A DNA stretch of 64,000 nucleotides from an uncultured Candidatus Saccharibacteria bacterium (GCA_938018005.1 CALIJG010000020.1:62001-126000); one strand, 5' to 3'; shown: positions 9,029 through 17,502, counted from the stretch's first letter. A program made the numbers and translations. The notes: generated by a model not told the origin, from the letters alone.

Positions 9029-9412
9029 TCATTGCAGCATAGTAGCTGTGTATTTCTTGTCGTAGGCCTTCTGGGATTTGTGCAGAGTTTCAGAATGAGA
9101 ATCAAACCAAATAGTTATATCATCCGTTAGCTTTGACAACTCGAGACCGGTTTTCGTTAATTTATATTCAACTCGCGGCGGAATCGTCGGATAGAAAAAG
9201 CGCCGGACGATGCCGGCGCGTTCTAGCTGCTTGAGGTGCTCGGTGAGCACTTTTTGAGTCACCCCCGGAAGAGAGCGGTGCAGCGCAGAATAACGCTTAG
9301 TCTCAGCGCCAAGCGAAAGAATAATTGCGATAGTCCATTTGCGAAACAGCAGGCTTGTCATGAAATCGCGCGAATCGGCGCACTGATTTTTGAATGCAGT
9401 AGTTTTTGTCAT
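9029..9412 (-). CDS. HxlR-family winged-helix transcriptional regulator
   Basis: This 127-residue protein shows the HxlR pattern: a Cys near the N-terminus (Cys11), FRKWTIAIILSL, the recognition region LPGVTQKVLTEHLKQLERAG, and the wing with PPRVEYKLTKTG. HxlR regulators are small dimeric DNA-binding proteins that often sense electrophiles or oxidants through the N-terminal Cys. It starts at ATG 9412 behind GGGAGG. The promoter region upstream carries two CTCCGGAG palindromes, probably autoregulatory sites. No obvious target gene is adjacent apart from the NUDIX gene, which is divergent from it and could be co-regulated from the 218-base gap. Confidence 0.88.
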   Translation of the reverse strand: MTKTTAFKNQCADSRDFMTSLLFRKWTIAIILSLGAETKRYSALHRSLPGVTQKVLTEHLKQLERAGIVRRFFYPTIPPRVEYKLTKTGLELSKLTDDITIWFDSHSETLHKSQKAYDKKYTATMLQ

Positions 9413-9437
9413 GGTTGCCTCCCGTTTTGGGGTTTAC

Positions 9438-9466
9438 TTTATATTTAGCGGTCAAGAGCTCCTCAA
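9438..9466 (-). promoter_or_regulatory. promoter of the HxlR gene
   Basis: On the minus strand a -35 element TTGAGG (9461-9466) and a -10 element TATAAA (9438-9443) are separated by exactly 17 bases and lie just upstream of the HxlR start at 9412. Confidence 0.55.
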
Positions 9467-9472
9467 GCAAAT

Positions 9473-9495
9473 ATCTCCGGAGATACCCTCCGGAG
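9473..9495. promoter_or_regulatory. twin CTCCGGAG palindromes, candidate HxlR operator
   Basis: The perfect palindrome ATCTCCGGAGAT (9473-9484) is followed by a second CTCCGGAG (9488-9495), the centres 13 bases apart. They sit immediately upstream of the HxlR -35 box and between HxlR and the divergent NUDIX gene. Tandem palindromes next to an HxlR gene fit binding of two dimers; the regulator-site link is inferred from position. Confidence 0.45.
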
Positions 9496-9630
9496 ACATA
9501 GCGCAAAGCTCTCTTCTGCTAATAAATATAAATGGGTAGCTACATTGTGTCAAATAGCGCAATTTATAACCTACCTGTCCTAAAGTGTATCCTTTTGACC
9601 GCACGCCACAATTAAAGTAAAATTTATAAT

Positions 9631-10170
9631 ATGCCTCATATACACGACCAGCCTGGTCAGCACGATACCTGCGTTAGCGGGTATATTGTGAAAATAACAG
9701 AGGGTGCTGAACCTCGGATTATTTTACATAAGCACCGCAAGCTAAACAGGTTATTGCAGTTTGGTGGGCATGTCGAGCTAGACGAGACACCGTGGCAAGC
9801 GGTCTTACGGGAAATAGCCGAAGAATCTGGTTACGACAAAAACCAGCTAAGGTTGTTGCAGCCGTGTTATAATAGGCTTGCTTCATTGCCTGGAGTGAAA
9901 CTGCATCCTCAACCGATCGCGATTCACACATATCCTGCTGGTGGCGGGCATTATCACACGGACATAAGTTATGCGTTTATTACTTCGGAAAATCCGATAC
10001 ATGATATAGCTAGCGGCGAATCCGACAACATTGGCCTCTTTAACTTGAGAGATCTAAAGAAGCTTACATCAAAACAAATGTACGACAATGCGAAAACCAT
10101 CGCTATGTATACTTTGACCACAGTGGTTGAGGAATGGGACGAGGTGGATTTGTTACTTTATAAACTCTAG
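9631..10170 (+). CDS. NUDIX hydrolase
   Basis: This 179-residue protein carries the NUDIX box at about residues 46-68: GGHVELDETPWQAVLREIAE followed by ESGYD, matching GX5EX7REUXEEXGU. NUDIX enzymes hydrolyse nucleoside diphosphates linked to another group, using metal held by the REXXEE glutamates. The substrate cannot be told from sequence. Its start is ATG 9631 after an AT-rich promoter-like stretch. It ends 18 bases inside the 3' end of the convergent histidine ammonia-lyase remnant. AT-rich base use matches the surrounding cargo rather than the core genes. Confidence 0.85.
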   Translation: MPHIHDQPGQHDTCVSGYIVKITEGAEPRIILHKHRKLNRLLQFGGHVELDETPWQAVLREIAEESGYDKNQLRLLQPCYNRLASLPGVKLHPQPIAIHTYPAGGGHYHTDISYAFITSENPIHDIASGESDNIGLFNLRDLKKLTSKQMYDNAKTIAMYTLTTVVEEWDEVDLLLYKL

Positions 10171-11692
10171 GCCGTCCCTAGTTATGAGGTCATACAGATC
10201 GTCAACTAGACCATCTACGTACGGTTTGTAGTATGTGTCTATTTTGAGCATAGGTACTTTTTGGCGCACAAAATCATAGACAACCTTAGTTCCTGTGCCT
10301 AAATTTGTTCCATTTTTTGACTTGTCACGTAAATCTATGGCCTGTGCCGCCACCATTAATTCTATGGCTAATACGTGCTTGATATTATCTAATATGTGTC
10401 GACCACCTTACGGGCGGAGACCGAGCTCATAGCTACAAAGTCTTCGGTGTTGGCAGATGTTGGCACAGAGTCAATCGACGCTGGATGGGCTAATACTTTA
10501 TTTTCTGAGACTAGTGAGGCTGTAGTATGCTGCAGAATCATTAGCCCTGTTCTCATTTTTTCTGTCGCCCTAAGGAACACAGGCAGACCATTGTTAAATC
10601 TATCATCAAGTAGAGCAGCAATTCTTCTGTCTGAGATATTTGCAAGTTCGCTTATTGCGATAGCTAGAGCGTCCATAGCGATGCCAACAGACTCACCGTG
10701 AAAATTTCCGCCAGCCATAACCTCTACTAGGTTTGTTTCTTCGTTTTTTATGAATACCGGATTGTCAGTCACGCTATTGAGTTCAATCTTCGCTATATGT
10801 GATGCATACTCAAGAGCCTCACGTATACCTCCGTGCACCTGCGGTACACATCGCACAGAGTAAATATCCTGGATACCGCTCGTATTGACTAGTGATCTTC
10901 CGCGCAATAAATGCCTAACGTTATCAGAGACGATTCGCTGCCCCTTAAAAGGCTTCAGGCTGTGTATAGCCGGATCGTAAGCAACTGTACTTGCCCCGAT
11001 AGCCTCAGTCGATAAAGCACCTGCGAGATCGGCAATCATGGACAGCTTTCTTGATTCGTACACTACAATTGATGCGAGAGCTGTGGTATAAGATGTATTA
11101 TTTATTAAAGCTAGACCGTTGCGATAGTTAAACCTTAAGGGATGCAGATTTTTCTCACTTAAGGCTTCTAGGGCTTCCGTTCTTTTGCCATTTAGATAAA
11201 CATGACTCCTACCAATAATTGCCAATGCTATGTGTGACGATAGGGTCAAATCTCCGCTTGACTCTACAGACCCCTTACTGGGCACTTCCGGTATAATGTC
11301 GTAATTAAAAAATCAACTAATCTTTCAACTACGAATACAGACACCCCAGAAAATCCCTTAGCGAGAGAATTGGCTATGATTAACATCATAGCCTTAATAT
11401 GTCCTTTCGGCATAGGGGCGCCAACCCCAGTGGCGTGAGATAGTATGATACCCTCCTGAATGTCTTCATGGGAGGTGTTAATTTTTATGCTCTTAAGAGC
11501 TCCAACTCCAGTGGTAAGACCGTATATGTCTTCTCCTTTATTAAGTAATTCTATAAGCCTCTTATTTGAGGTTTCTATTTTTACGCGCGAATGTTCGGAT
11601 AGCGATACGCTAATTTTATCGTTAGATATCATATGAAATTTTTCAAAGTCTAGCTCTTCCCCTAAAAGAAACGACGATTCATTTAACTTCAT
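10153..11692 (-). pseudogene. hutH: histidine ammonia-lyase (MIO family), broken by two frameshifts
   Basis: Three consecutive frames together rebuild a full-length enzyme of about 510 residues. Visible family motifs are YGLTTGVGAL, the His-type substrate signature LSHATGVG, and the MIO loop KGSVESSGDLT. Frame 1 (11264-11692) breaks near 11300, where one lost base would restore FLIN-DIIPEVPSKGS. Frame 2 (10389-11285) breaks near 10400, and frame 3 (10153-10356) supplies the C-terminus. The enzyme would convert histidine to urocanate plus ammonia. The MIO triad reads Ser-Ser-Gly instead of Ala-Ser-Gly. It starts at ATG 11692 behind AAGGAG, divergent from the kinase operon. It is either a recent pseudogene or two sequencing errors; all the rest of the sequence is well preserved. 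Confidence 0.8.
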
Positions 11693-11792
11693 TTCATAAC
11701 ACTCCTTGATTATTGGTTTACATTATAGCTTAAATAGCCATCATACGTTTGATAACCTAGTCAGAAACAATTATAATAAAATTTAAAGAATA

Positions 11793-11809
11793 AAACATAC
11801 CGTATGTTT
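11793..11809. promoter_or_regulatory. perfect palindrome in the divergent promoter region
   Basis: AAACATAC-C-GTATGTTT is an 8+1+8 perfect palindrome. It lies 20 bases before the PfkB-kinase start and within the 137-base region shared with the divergent ammonia-lyase gene. It follows an AT-rich TTATAATAAAAT stretch that could hold the -10 element. Size and place fit a repressor operator for the five-gene operon. No regulator gene is present in the operon itself. Confidence 0.45.
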
Positions 11810-11829
11810 CGGAACCGAGAGGATAATAG

Positions 11830-12753
11830 ATGAGCGAGCTTCATGTTTCATGTATAGGAAATGTTACACAGGACAAGCTACTCCACATTGATAGCATACC
11901 TGAATTGGACGATGTAGCGTACGTCAACGGAAGTATAGAGTGTATGGGAGGGAGAGGGGCCATAGTAGCCCTTGCGCTCGGTAGGCTTGGAGTATCTACC
12001 AGTTTAATAACATCCATGTCAAACGATAGTGTTGCTCGCGACTACCTTGAGCTTCTTCAAGAGAATAACGTAGACATATCGTCTGTAGCTATTGATAGTA
12101 ATGCAGAATCATTATTTAAAGTTATAGTTGCGATCTCTAAGGAACAGGAGAACTGTATATCATTCTTTGAACCCAGTAATATCAATTTCTCGGCAACTCC
12201 AAGTCAGTTAGATACGGTTAACGACTCTGACATAGTATACTTCTCTACACATAAACGATCTTTTAATGAGACCATACTATCGTCAATAAAAAATGATTCT
12301 GCAAAGGTAATCCATAATATCAGTAGCTACTTTTTACAGTCCAAGGAGTATGTATCGCTCATGCTGGATAGGAGCAATATATTGATTGGAAACGAACTAG
12401 AGATGAGGGCTCTTCTTGAGAGTACCAACTGTAGCTCACCGCAGGACTTATTTAACTATTCCCCTAATCTTGAGACAATATACGCAACACAGGGAGATAC
12501 AGGATCGTGCATCTATAGCAAAGATTCGACACCGTGCTTCGTAGAAGCACAAGATTCCGAGTCGGTTTCACCTGTAGGAGCGGGCGATGCATATGCAGCA
12601 GGCGTAATATACGGTATAGCCAACGGATGGAGTAATATACGCTGTGCAGAATTTGCGAGCAAAGTAGCCTCGATATCAGTTGGAAGCGTCACATCCTACC
12701 CCGATTTAGACGTGCTTGACAGACTCATAGAGGACACAGGGGGTGAATTATGA
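11830..12753 (+). CDS. PfkB/ribokinase-family sugar or nucleoside kinase
   Basis: This 307-residue protein has the PfkB N-terminal signature GGRGAIVALALGRLG (residues 38-52) and the C-terminal signature GAGDAYAAG with the catalytic Asp (about residue 252). The family phosphorylates sugars, nucleosides or similar alcohols with ATP. The substrate cannot be named. It starts at ATG 11830 with AGAGGA upstream. It is the first gene of an operon: the next gene overlaps its stop by 4 bases. Codon use is AT-rich with many ATA isoleucine and AGG/AGA arginine codons, unlike the core genes. Because the next gene is a deoxyribosyltransferase homologue, a nucleoside kinase role is plausible. Confidence 0.85.
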   Translation: MSELHVSCIGNVTQDKLLHIDSIPELDDVAYVNGSIECMGGRGAIVALALGRLGVSTSLITSMSNDSVARDYLELLQENNVDISSVAIDSNAESLFKVIVAISKEQENCISFFEPSNINFSATPSQLDTVNDSDIVYFSTHKRSFNETILSSIKNDSAKVIHNISSYFLQSKEYVSLMLDRSNILIGNELEMRALLESTNCSSPQDLFNYSPNLETIYATQGDTGSCIYSKDSTPCFVEAQDSESVSPVGAGDAYAAGVIYGIANGWSNIRCAEFASKVASISVGSVTSYPDLDVLDRLIEDTGGEL

Positions 12754-13193
12754 AAAAGATATATTTGGCCGCGTCTGTATTCTCTGTATTTGAGCGGGAT
12801 TTAAATCGACGCATCGCCGAACACCTCAGAAATCACGGTTATGAGGTGCTTCTACCTCAGGATATAGAGCCTCCCTGTAAGGATAGTGCGGAGAATGAAT
12901 TTGATATGGAGTTTGTATATAAAGGATGCAGAGATGGCATTAAAGTTGCGGATGTAGTTGTGGCTATAGTAGATGGAGCTGATGTAGACTCTGGGGTTGC
13001 ATGGGAATTGGGATTTGCTCATGCGAGCGGAATACCGTCGCTATGTTTTAGAACAGACATGCGAAAAGCTGAACATAATGGCGTAAATATAATGATTGAG
13101 TATGGATCAACAAAGACAATATTTGCCACAAAATATCACCAATCAGAACATGATATTGCGAATACTATTCTAGAAGAGCTGGAGGATATATAG
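12750..13193 (+). CDS. nucleoside 2-deoxyribosyltransferase-like protein
   Basis: This 147-residue protein begins MKKIYLAASVFS, the family's nucleotide-binding N-terminus, and carries the signature DVDSGVAWELGFAHASG, with the Asp and Glu that bind and attack the (deoxy)ribose. The family moves 2-deoxyribose between bases or hydrolyses nucleoside/nucleotide N-glycosidic bonds. Length is normal for the family. The start overlaps the kinase stop (ATGA). Beside a PfkB kinase it suggests handling of a nucleoside or nucleotide in the pathway. Whether it is a transferase or a hydrolase cannot be told. Confidence 0.82.
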   Translation: MKKIYLAASVFSVFERDLNRRIAEHLRNHGYEVLLPQDIEPPCKDSAENEFDMEFVYKGCRDGIKVADVVVAIVDGADVDSGVAWELGFAHASGIPSLCFRTDMRKAEHNGVNIMIEYGSTKTIFATKYHQSEHDIANTILEELEDI

Positions 13194-13195
13194 AT

Positions 13196-13672
13196 ATGTC
13201 TGAAAAAAAGATTTTAATGTCAATTAAGACTAAGTATGCCGACAAGATTCTGGACGGCAGCAAAAAATGGGAATTTCGCAAATCAATCCCAAAACTCGAG
13301 CACTCCGATACGCTTGATGTGGTTATATATTCATCGCAGGAAGATAAAGCTATCGTGGGAGAATTTCGTGCTGGACGTATAGCAAGGTGTTCTCTCGAGG
13401 AGTTAATGTCCATAACAGGATATGAAGACGACCCTGACGCGGTTAGTTGGTTTACGGCATACTATGCAACGCGAAGCTTATGTAGTGCTCTTGAAGTCAC
13501 ATCGCCTATCAAGTACAACTCACCTATAAGCCTACTTGACATAAGGGGTCGCTTGCACGATTTCCGCCCCCCTCAAAGCTTCCTGTATATTACTCCAGGA
13601 TCCGACTTAGATAATCTGATTAGCGAAAGGAAGACAGAGGATAATGCTACTGACACCCCCGAAAGAATGTGA
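13196..13672 (+). CDS. ASCH-domain protein
   Basis: This 158-residue protein begins KILMSIKTKYADKILDGSKK and continues WEFRKS, the ASCH-domain pattern (substrate-binding beta barrel related to PUA). ASCH proteins bind RNA or nucleosides; one member, E. coli YqfB, is an N4-acetylcytidine amidohydrolase. It starts two bases after the preceding stop, and its end overlaps the GNAT gene by 29 bases. The last 25 residues are polar and probably flexible. In this operon, with a nucleoside-active enzyme before it and an acyltransferase after it, an N-acyl-nucleoside hydrolase or sensor role is an inference. Confidence 0.75.
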   Translation: MSEKKILMSIKTKYADKILDGSKKWEFRKSIPKLEHSDTLDVVIYSSQEDKAIVGEFRAGRIARCSLEELMSITGYEDDPDAVSWFTAYYATRSLCSALEVTSPIKYNSPISLLDIRGRLHDFRPPQSFLYITPGSDLDNLISERKTEDNATDTPERM

Positions 13673-14765
13673 GATAGAATTCAACGATCTTCGCCTAGTC
13701 CGCCTTAAATGCGACCCGAAGTATGAAAATATATTTATTGAAAACACGACAATCTCAATAAAGGACACTTATGATGAGATAACGAAAGATTTTGCACGAA
13801 ACCTAGTGAAGGTTGATCGCCTCGGTTACGATCCCGTGGGGTATTTCACTATCGGAAAAGAGGTGTGGCTTGCGTTTACCAAATCAGGCAGTGATTTTGT
13901 CGGCTTTGAGGTTGTAACGAGGAAGCGCGGCGGATGTATAAAAATTGGTCCTACGTATATTGGCCCTAATATGCGAGGGAGAGGATACGCCGAGCAGATG
14001 ATAAATGCCCTGTGCAGGAGCTACCGCGCTGTGGGCGCTAGAAAGATGTACGTAACAGCCCCCCTGAATAACGCACCGACTGCTGTTCTCGATTTTCAAA
14101 AGCTACATCTAAAAATGGAAGCGCTATTGTCTAGGCATTACCACATAAAATCTTCGGAAAGAGTGTGTGGAAAGTTCCTAGAAGACAGCCGAGGTGTAGA
14201 AAGTTCTACACCCTCAAGGCTTGAATTGTCGCTAGCAAATAATACATCTGCAAATGCATCCATAGAAATAAATAACCTACAAACAGAATTACCCCTTAGT
14301 CTACTATCCAATTTCATTAGGACTAACATGTCTCATTATTATGACGATATAGACGATGATTTTGTGAGGGCGCTGGTGCACGGTACCGAGGAGAGCCCGA
14401 AAGTATATGAGAAAAAGGCCAAGATTTTATTAACTATCGTCCATGATACAACCAAGCTAGCAGGTGTTGCGGCCCTCACCCCAAAGCGCGGGGGATCTCT
14501 AAAGATATCCCCTCTTATCATAGATCATAAAGTTGTTTGCAAAAAGGTGTTGGGTGATTTACTTGATATGATTATGCTACAAGCTAGGAGGATGAGTAGA
14601 AGGAAGATAACTATTATTTTGCCAGTATCCTGTATTGCAATGATCGACGTAATACTAGCGCATGGTTATGTATCTGAGGGTATATTGAGAGAACCTTATA
14701 AAAGATCCGTTGATATGGTAGTTCTATCGAAATTTCTACAGGAAGATGTTGGAGCTCTAGACTAA
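13644..14765 (+). CDS. protein with two GNAT-like acyltransferase domains
   Basis: This 373-residue protein contains two similar halves. The first has the acyl-CoA-binding segment IGPTYIGPNMRGRGYAEQMI (about residues 109-128), matching the Q/RxxGxG/A GNAT motif. The second (from about residue 250) has LTPKRGGSLKISPLIIDHK followed by a helix, but lacks a clear RGxGxG loop, so it may be a non-catalytic partner domain. GNATs transfer an acyl group from CoA to an amine. It starts at ATG 13644 with AGAGGA upstream, overlapping the ASCH gene. The N-terminal part has no recognised domain. The acceptor is unknown. Confidence 0.65.
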   Translation: MLLTPPKECEIEFNDLRLVRLKCDPKYENIFIENTTISIKDTYDEITKDFARNLVKVDRLGYDPVGYFTIGKEVWLAFTKSGSDFVGFEVVTRKRGGCIKIGPTYIGPNMRGRGYAEQMINALCRSYRAVGARKMYVTAPLNNAPTAVLDFQKLHLKMEALLSRHYHIKSSERVCGKFLEDSRGVESSTPSRLELSLANNTSANASIEINNLQTELPLSLLSNFIRTNMSHYYDDIDDDFVRALVHGTEESPKVYEKKAKILLTIVHDTTKLAGVAALTPKRGGSLKISPLIIDHKVVCKKVLGDLLDMIMLQARRMSRRKITIILPVSCIAMIDVILAHGYVSEGILREPYKRSVDMVVLSKFLQEDVGALD

Positions 14766-14767
14766 TT

Positions 14768-15820
14768 ATGAATAAACCACAAAGTTTAGAGGAGTGGCTG
14801 GGTGTCATTAATAAAAACTTTGCTTCGTCTGGGGGTGTGGTTTACAGCTCTTCAGGTTCCACAGGAGAAGCTAGGGATATTATATATACCGATTATGTCA
14901 TCAATGGAGCCGCACGGAGAACCACAGAGCTATTATCACTTGTCCCGCATCAACTTAAATCTATGAAGGCTGTAGTGCTCTGGGGGTATGGTCTATTTCC
15001 ACCCGCGCACTTCTACTCGTTATCTATGAGCGGGTTGGGCTGTCAAGTGTACCCTTTTGGGTCGGGTAGGAATTTTCCCACAGATCCCAAGGTAGATAAA
15101 ATTCACAGAATATCGCCCAACATTCTCGTAGGCATGCCTGGCTATTTGATAAAAATAGCCAATTGCCTGGATGATAAAAGAATGCTGCAGAATGTTCGCA
15201 AATCTTTAAAGTTTATTGTGACGGGAGGAGAAGTTCTTACGTCTGATATCCGTAGGCGACTTGAGGATATATATGGGGTAAGAGTTTATGACCATTACGG
15301 TATGCTACAAGCCCCTATGGTAGCAGGAGACTGCATATACGGACATAAGCACATATCGAAAGAGTATACTCCTGAAATTTTAACGAATAGTGGCGATATT
15401 AAGGACTGGGGCGAAGGAATACTTTTGCTAAGCAGTAATAGTGCATGGGAGGGAGTTTTGATGAAACGACTTAATACACAAGATAGGGCGAGGCTATATA
15501 GATGCAGATGTAACATAAAGACGACTTGCGTTGAAGTTTTAGGCCGCAACAATCTAACCCGTAAGGTTAGGGGTCAGCTGGTAGACTTTGATAAGTTATT
15601 CTACCTGTTGGACAATAGCGGTTTTGCTGGCAACTACTACTTTGAAGTGATAAGTGATCCTACAGATTCAATCTATATTCATATCGATAATAATGTCGAT
15701 GTATCAAACTTCTATTCCCTACTTAATAATACGCTGCCCGTAAAATACGAAGTTCTTATAGAAGACTCACTAAAGGTTCCTAGAGGGCTAACGGAAAAAG
15801 AGCAGCGTTTAGTATTCTGA
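14768..15820 (+). CDS. PaaK/LuxE-like AMP-forming adenylating enzyme
   Basis: This 350-residue protein shows the adenylate-forming motifs: the P-loop YSSSGSTGEA (about residues 24-33), the A4/A5-type segment YDHYGMLQAPM (about residues 176-186) in place of YGxTE, and TQDRARLYRCRCNIKTT followed by VEVLGR, which matches the TxDxxxxxxCxC...GR region of PaaK-type ligases. The C-terminus ends KVPRGLTEKEQ. Such enzymes activate a carboxylic acid as acyl-AMP and usually pass it to CoA or a carrier. It is about 80 residues shorter than PaaK. It is the last gene of the operon and starts two bases after the GNAT gene. The urocanate made by the divergent ammonia-lyase would be a candidate substrate. Confidence 0.75.
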   Translation: MNKPQSLEEWLGVINKNFASSGGVVYSSSGSTGEARDIIYTDYVINGAARRTTELLSLVPHQLKSMKAVVLWGYGLFPPAHFYSLSMSGLGCQVYPFGSGRNFPTDPKVDKIHRISPNILVGMPGYLIKIANCLDDKRMLQNVRKSLKFIVTGGEVLTSDIRRRLEDIYGVRVYDHYGMLQAPMVAGDCIYGHKHISKEYTPEILTNSGDIKDWGEGILLLSSNSAWEGVLMKRLNTQDRARLYRCRCNIKTTCVEVLGRNNLTRKVRGQLVDFDKLFYLLDNSGFAGNYYFEVISDPTDSIYIHIDNNVDVSNFYSLLNNTLPVKYEVLIEDSLKVPRGLTEKEQRLVF

Positions 15821-16095
15821 CAACAGATCTAGTTTTATCTACTTTAATAGTATACTCACTTCACGTACCTCCCAGGTATATAGCTCATACAAACCTATCA
15901 AGGTCGTATTCGCCCATGAAAATTATTTTATCTTTTGGGGTAGCATTTCAGGGGAATCTCCACCTGTGACAGGTTTGCCGTGCGAGCCCGTACGTAGACT
16001 CCGTTACGTAAAGTAAGGAGTAAGTGTGTCAATCGTAGCAGAGCAAGCAGCAACTGTAGCCACTTATAGTGGGTAGTAATCGCGAGACGTGGGTG
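15821..16095. other. non-coding stretch after the operon
   Basis: There is no convincing gene here. The sequence shifts from AT-rich to mixed composition at about 15950, which may mark the edge of the cargo insertion. A short frame at about 16028 (VSIVAEQAATVATYSG, with AAGGAG before it) is probably the start of a decayed gene. Confidence 0.4.
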
Positions 16096-16308
16096 ATGAA
16101 TCTGTGGCTTGCGAACGACGAAACGTACTGCGACGAGGTGCGCCGCATTGTCCAGATATGCGGTGAATATGAACAGGCCGAGCGACTTGAGCCGTTGATT
16201 CGAGATGAGCTTAAAGGCAGTCTAGAATAGTCGAGTTTACTAGGTGACTTACTTGCAACCTCTCTCGGTCGCGTCAGTTGGCAAGAGATTATAGAAAATA
16301 ATCGCTAG
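16096..16308 (+). pseudogene. remnant of a small plasmid-type protein with an in-frame TAG
   Basis: One frame reads MNLWLANDETYCDEVRRIVQ and onwards, then a TAG stop at 16228-16230, and continues in the same frame with SSLLGDLLATSLGRVSWQEI to a TAG at 16306. The total is 70 codons. The shape (NLWL.ND..., then LLGDLL..AL..V.W.EI) resembles a family of small proteins from plasmids and phages, of the type named DUF7249; that match is from memory. A single nonsense change is the simplest reading. It belongs with the other decayed element genes around it. Confidence 0.45.
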
Positions 16309-16500
16309 CTTCGTCGTCCTGGGTATGACGAGAAACTACCCGAAACGTAATATATCTGTGTACTTGATTCACATCACCGAACAGCGTCCATACTTACCCC
16401 GCTCACTCGACATGCACCATGCTGGCACAGTCAAGATGAGCAGATGTAAGAATGAACGAGTCTAGGGCGGAAGCTGGTAACACTAGTTGATGATCGTTAT

Positions 16501-16584
16501 CTTATTTCACAAAAAGACAGGCCAGCTAGCGCGTACTGCGCTGGCGCACAAAACACGCCATCTGTCTGTCATTTGCGAAATAAG
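16501..16584. repeat. 84-nt hairpin with nested inner stem
   Basis: CTTATTTCACAAA (16501-16513) pairs with TTTGCGAAATAAG (16572-16584), 12 of 13 positions matching. Inside, GCTAGCGC (16525-16532) pairs with GCGCTGGC (16538-16545), with one G-T. It lies downstream of the replication-relaxation gene in DNA without genes. It may be a structured RNA or an origin-of-transfer inverted repeat. Confidence 0.4.
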
Positions 16585-16614
16585 CCTCACCCTGAAAGCT
16601 ATGCGGCGGCTTTC

Positions 16615-16662
16615 GTGCGACCATTGCAAGCTCGCCGGAGGGCGCACCCGCAATCATCGCAC
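16615..16662. repeat. second hairpin next to the first
   Basis: GTGCGA (16615-16620) and ATTGC (16623-16627) pair with GCAAT (16650-16654) and TCGCAC (16657-16662), with a 2x2 internal loop. It follows the 84-nt hairpin by 30 bases. An inverted repeat TCCTTAGA/TCTAAGGA (about 16683-16713) then overlaps the end of the convergent gene and may act as its terminator. Confidence 0.35.
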
Positions 16663-16695
16663 AGCCGATTGACACATACGTATCCTTAGATTATT

Positions 16696-17502
16696 TTACA
16701 ATTCATCTAAGGAAAGAAGCTCACCAGGCTCGTCAATATTCGACCAAATAGCAGAATTCTCACACACCAAGTTCTCAGCCGTCGCTGTATATACCTCAAC
16801 TTCATCATCCAAGTCAAACCGACTGCGCACGGCATGAGCAGCGCACCGCAAGCGGTTTTCTGTGGCTGGATTTTCCAGCAAAAATAAGAACTTCGGTAGG
16901 TTGCTGTTCGTCGCGTCCCAGCCGCCATCATCGAAAAATTCCATATAATTTACCAGGCGGCGATTGATGGCGCTAGGCGGCGTGTCTTTGGATACGACAT
17001 CAAAGAAAAATCGCCGCAACCCATCGGCTGTTTTGAGCGACAAAAATGCGTCGGGCGGATTAGCCGGAAAATAGCTATAAAGCGCCGTTTCGCGCCGCAA
17101 AAATACTTTTAGCGGTGGATATTGGTGCTGTAGTTTATTGGTGCACGAATACACATTAACTACATGATTAACAAACGATTGACCGACAACTTTATCGCGG
17201 TAGCTTGCTTTGATGATAGCATCGGTAACGCGTTCGCTGCCGTAAATCAATTGCAGTTGCTTAAGTCCTTTTGGTGTCAAATAATACGCTGCCGGCACAC
17301 CCCGCAATTTATAGCTTTTGTCATATCGTCTAGCCACAAAACCACGTTTCATCAGTACATTCAACTTTTCAAACAAATTTGAACCCGACTTAATACCCAG
17401 ACTATCTGCCAACAATTGACGACTACCGAACCGATATTTGTATAGCGTTTCCAGGATGTCTATCTGTCCCTGCTTGAGCGCTGAACGTTTGTCTATTTTC
17501 AT
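16696..17502 (-). CDS. replication-relaxation family protein
   Basis: This 268-residue protein starts at ATG 17502 behind AAAGG; an upstream in-frame start would add 20 hydrophobic residues and lacks a ribosome site. It begins with a winged-helix region (QIDILETLYKYRFGSRQLLA, then a second helix-turn-helix and the wing ending YYLTPKGLKQL), followed by a domain with RFFFDVVSKDTP that resembles an endonuclease-like fold. This is the layout of the replication-relaxation (Replic_Relax) proteins carried by conjugative elements of Gram-positive bacteria. It probably binds the element's origin or transfer region. Neighbouring hairpins on its 3' side and direct repeats upstream are possible sites. 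Confidence 0.7.
   Translation of the reverse strand: MKIDKRSALKQGQIDILETLYKYRFGSRQLLADSLGIKSGSNLFEKLNVLMKRGFVARRYDKSYKLRGVPAAYYLTPKGLKQLQLIYGSERVTDAIIKASYRDKVVGQSFVNHVVNVYSCTNKLQHQYPPLKVFLRRETALYSYFPANPPDAFLSLKTADGLRRFFFDVVSKDTPPSAINRRLVNYMEFFDDGGWDATNSNLPKFLFLLENPATENRLRCAAHAVRSRFDLDDEVEVYTATAENLVCENSAIWSNIDEPGELLSLDEL

Noticed and set aside
16487..16672. 61-residue plus-strand frame
   Set aside because: It runs through the two hairpins, has no ribosome site and does not look like a protein.
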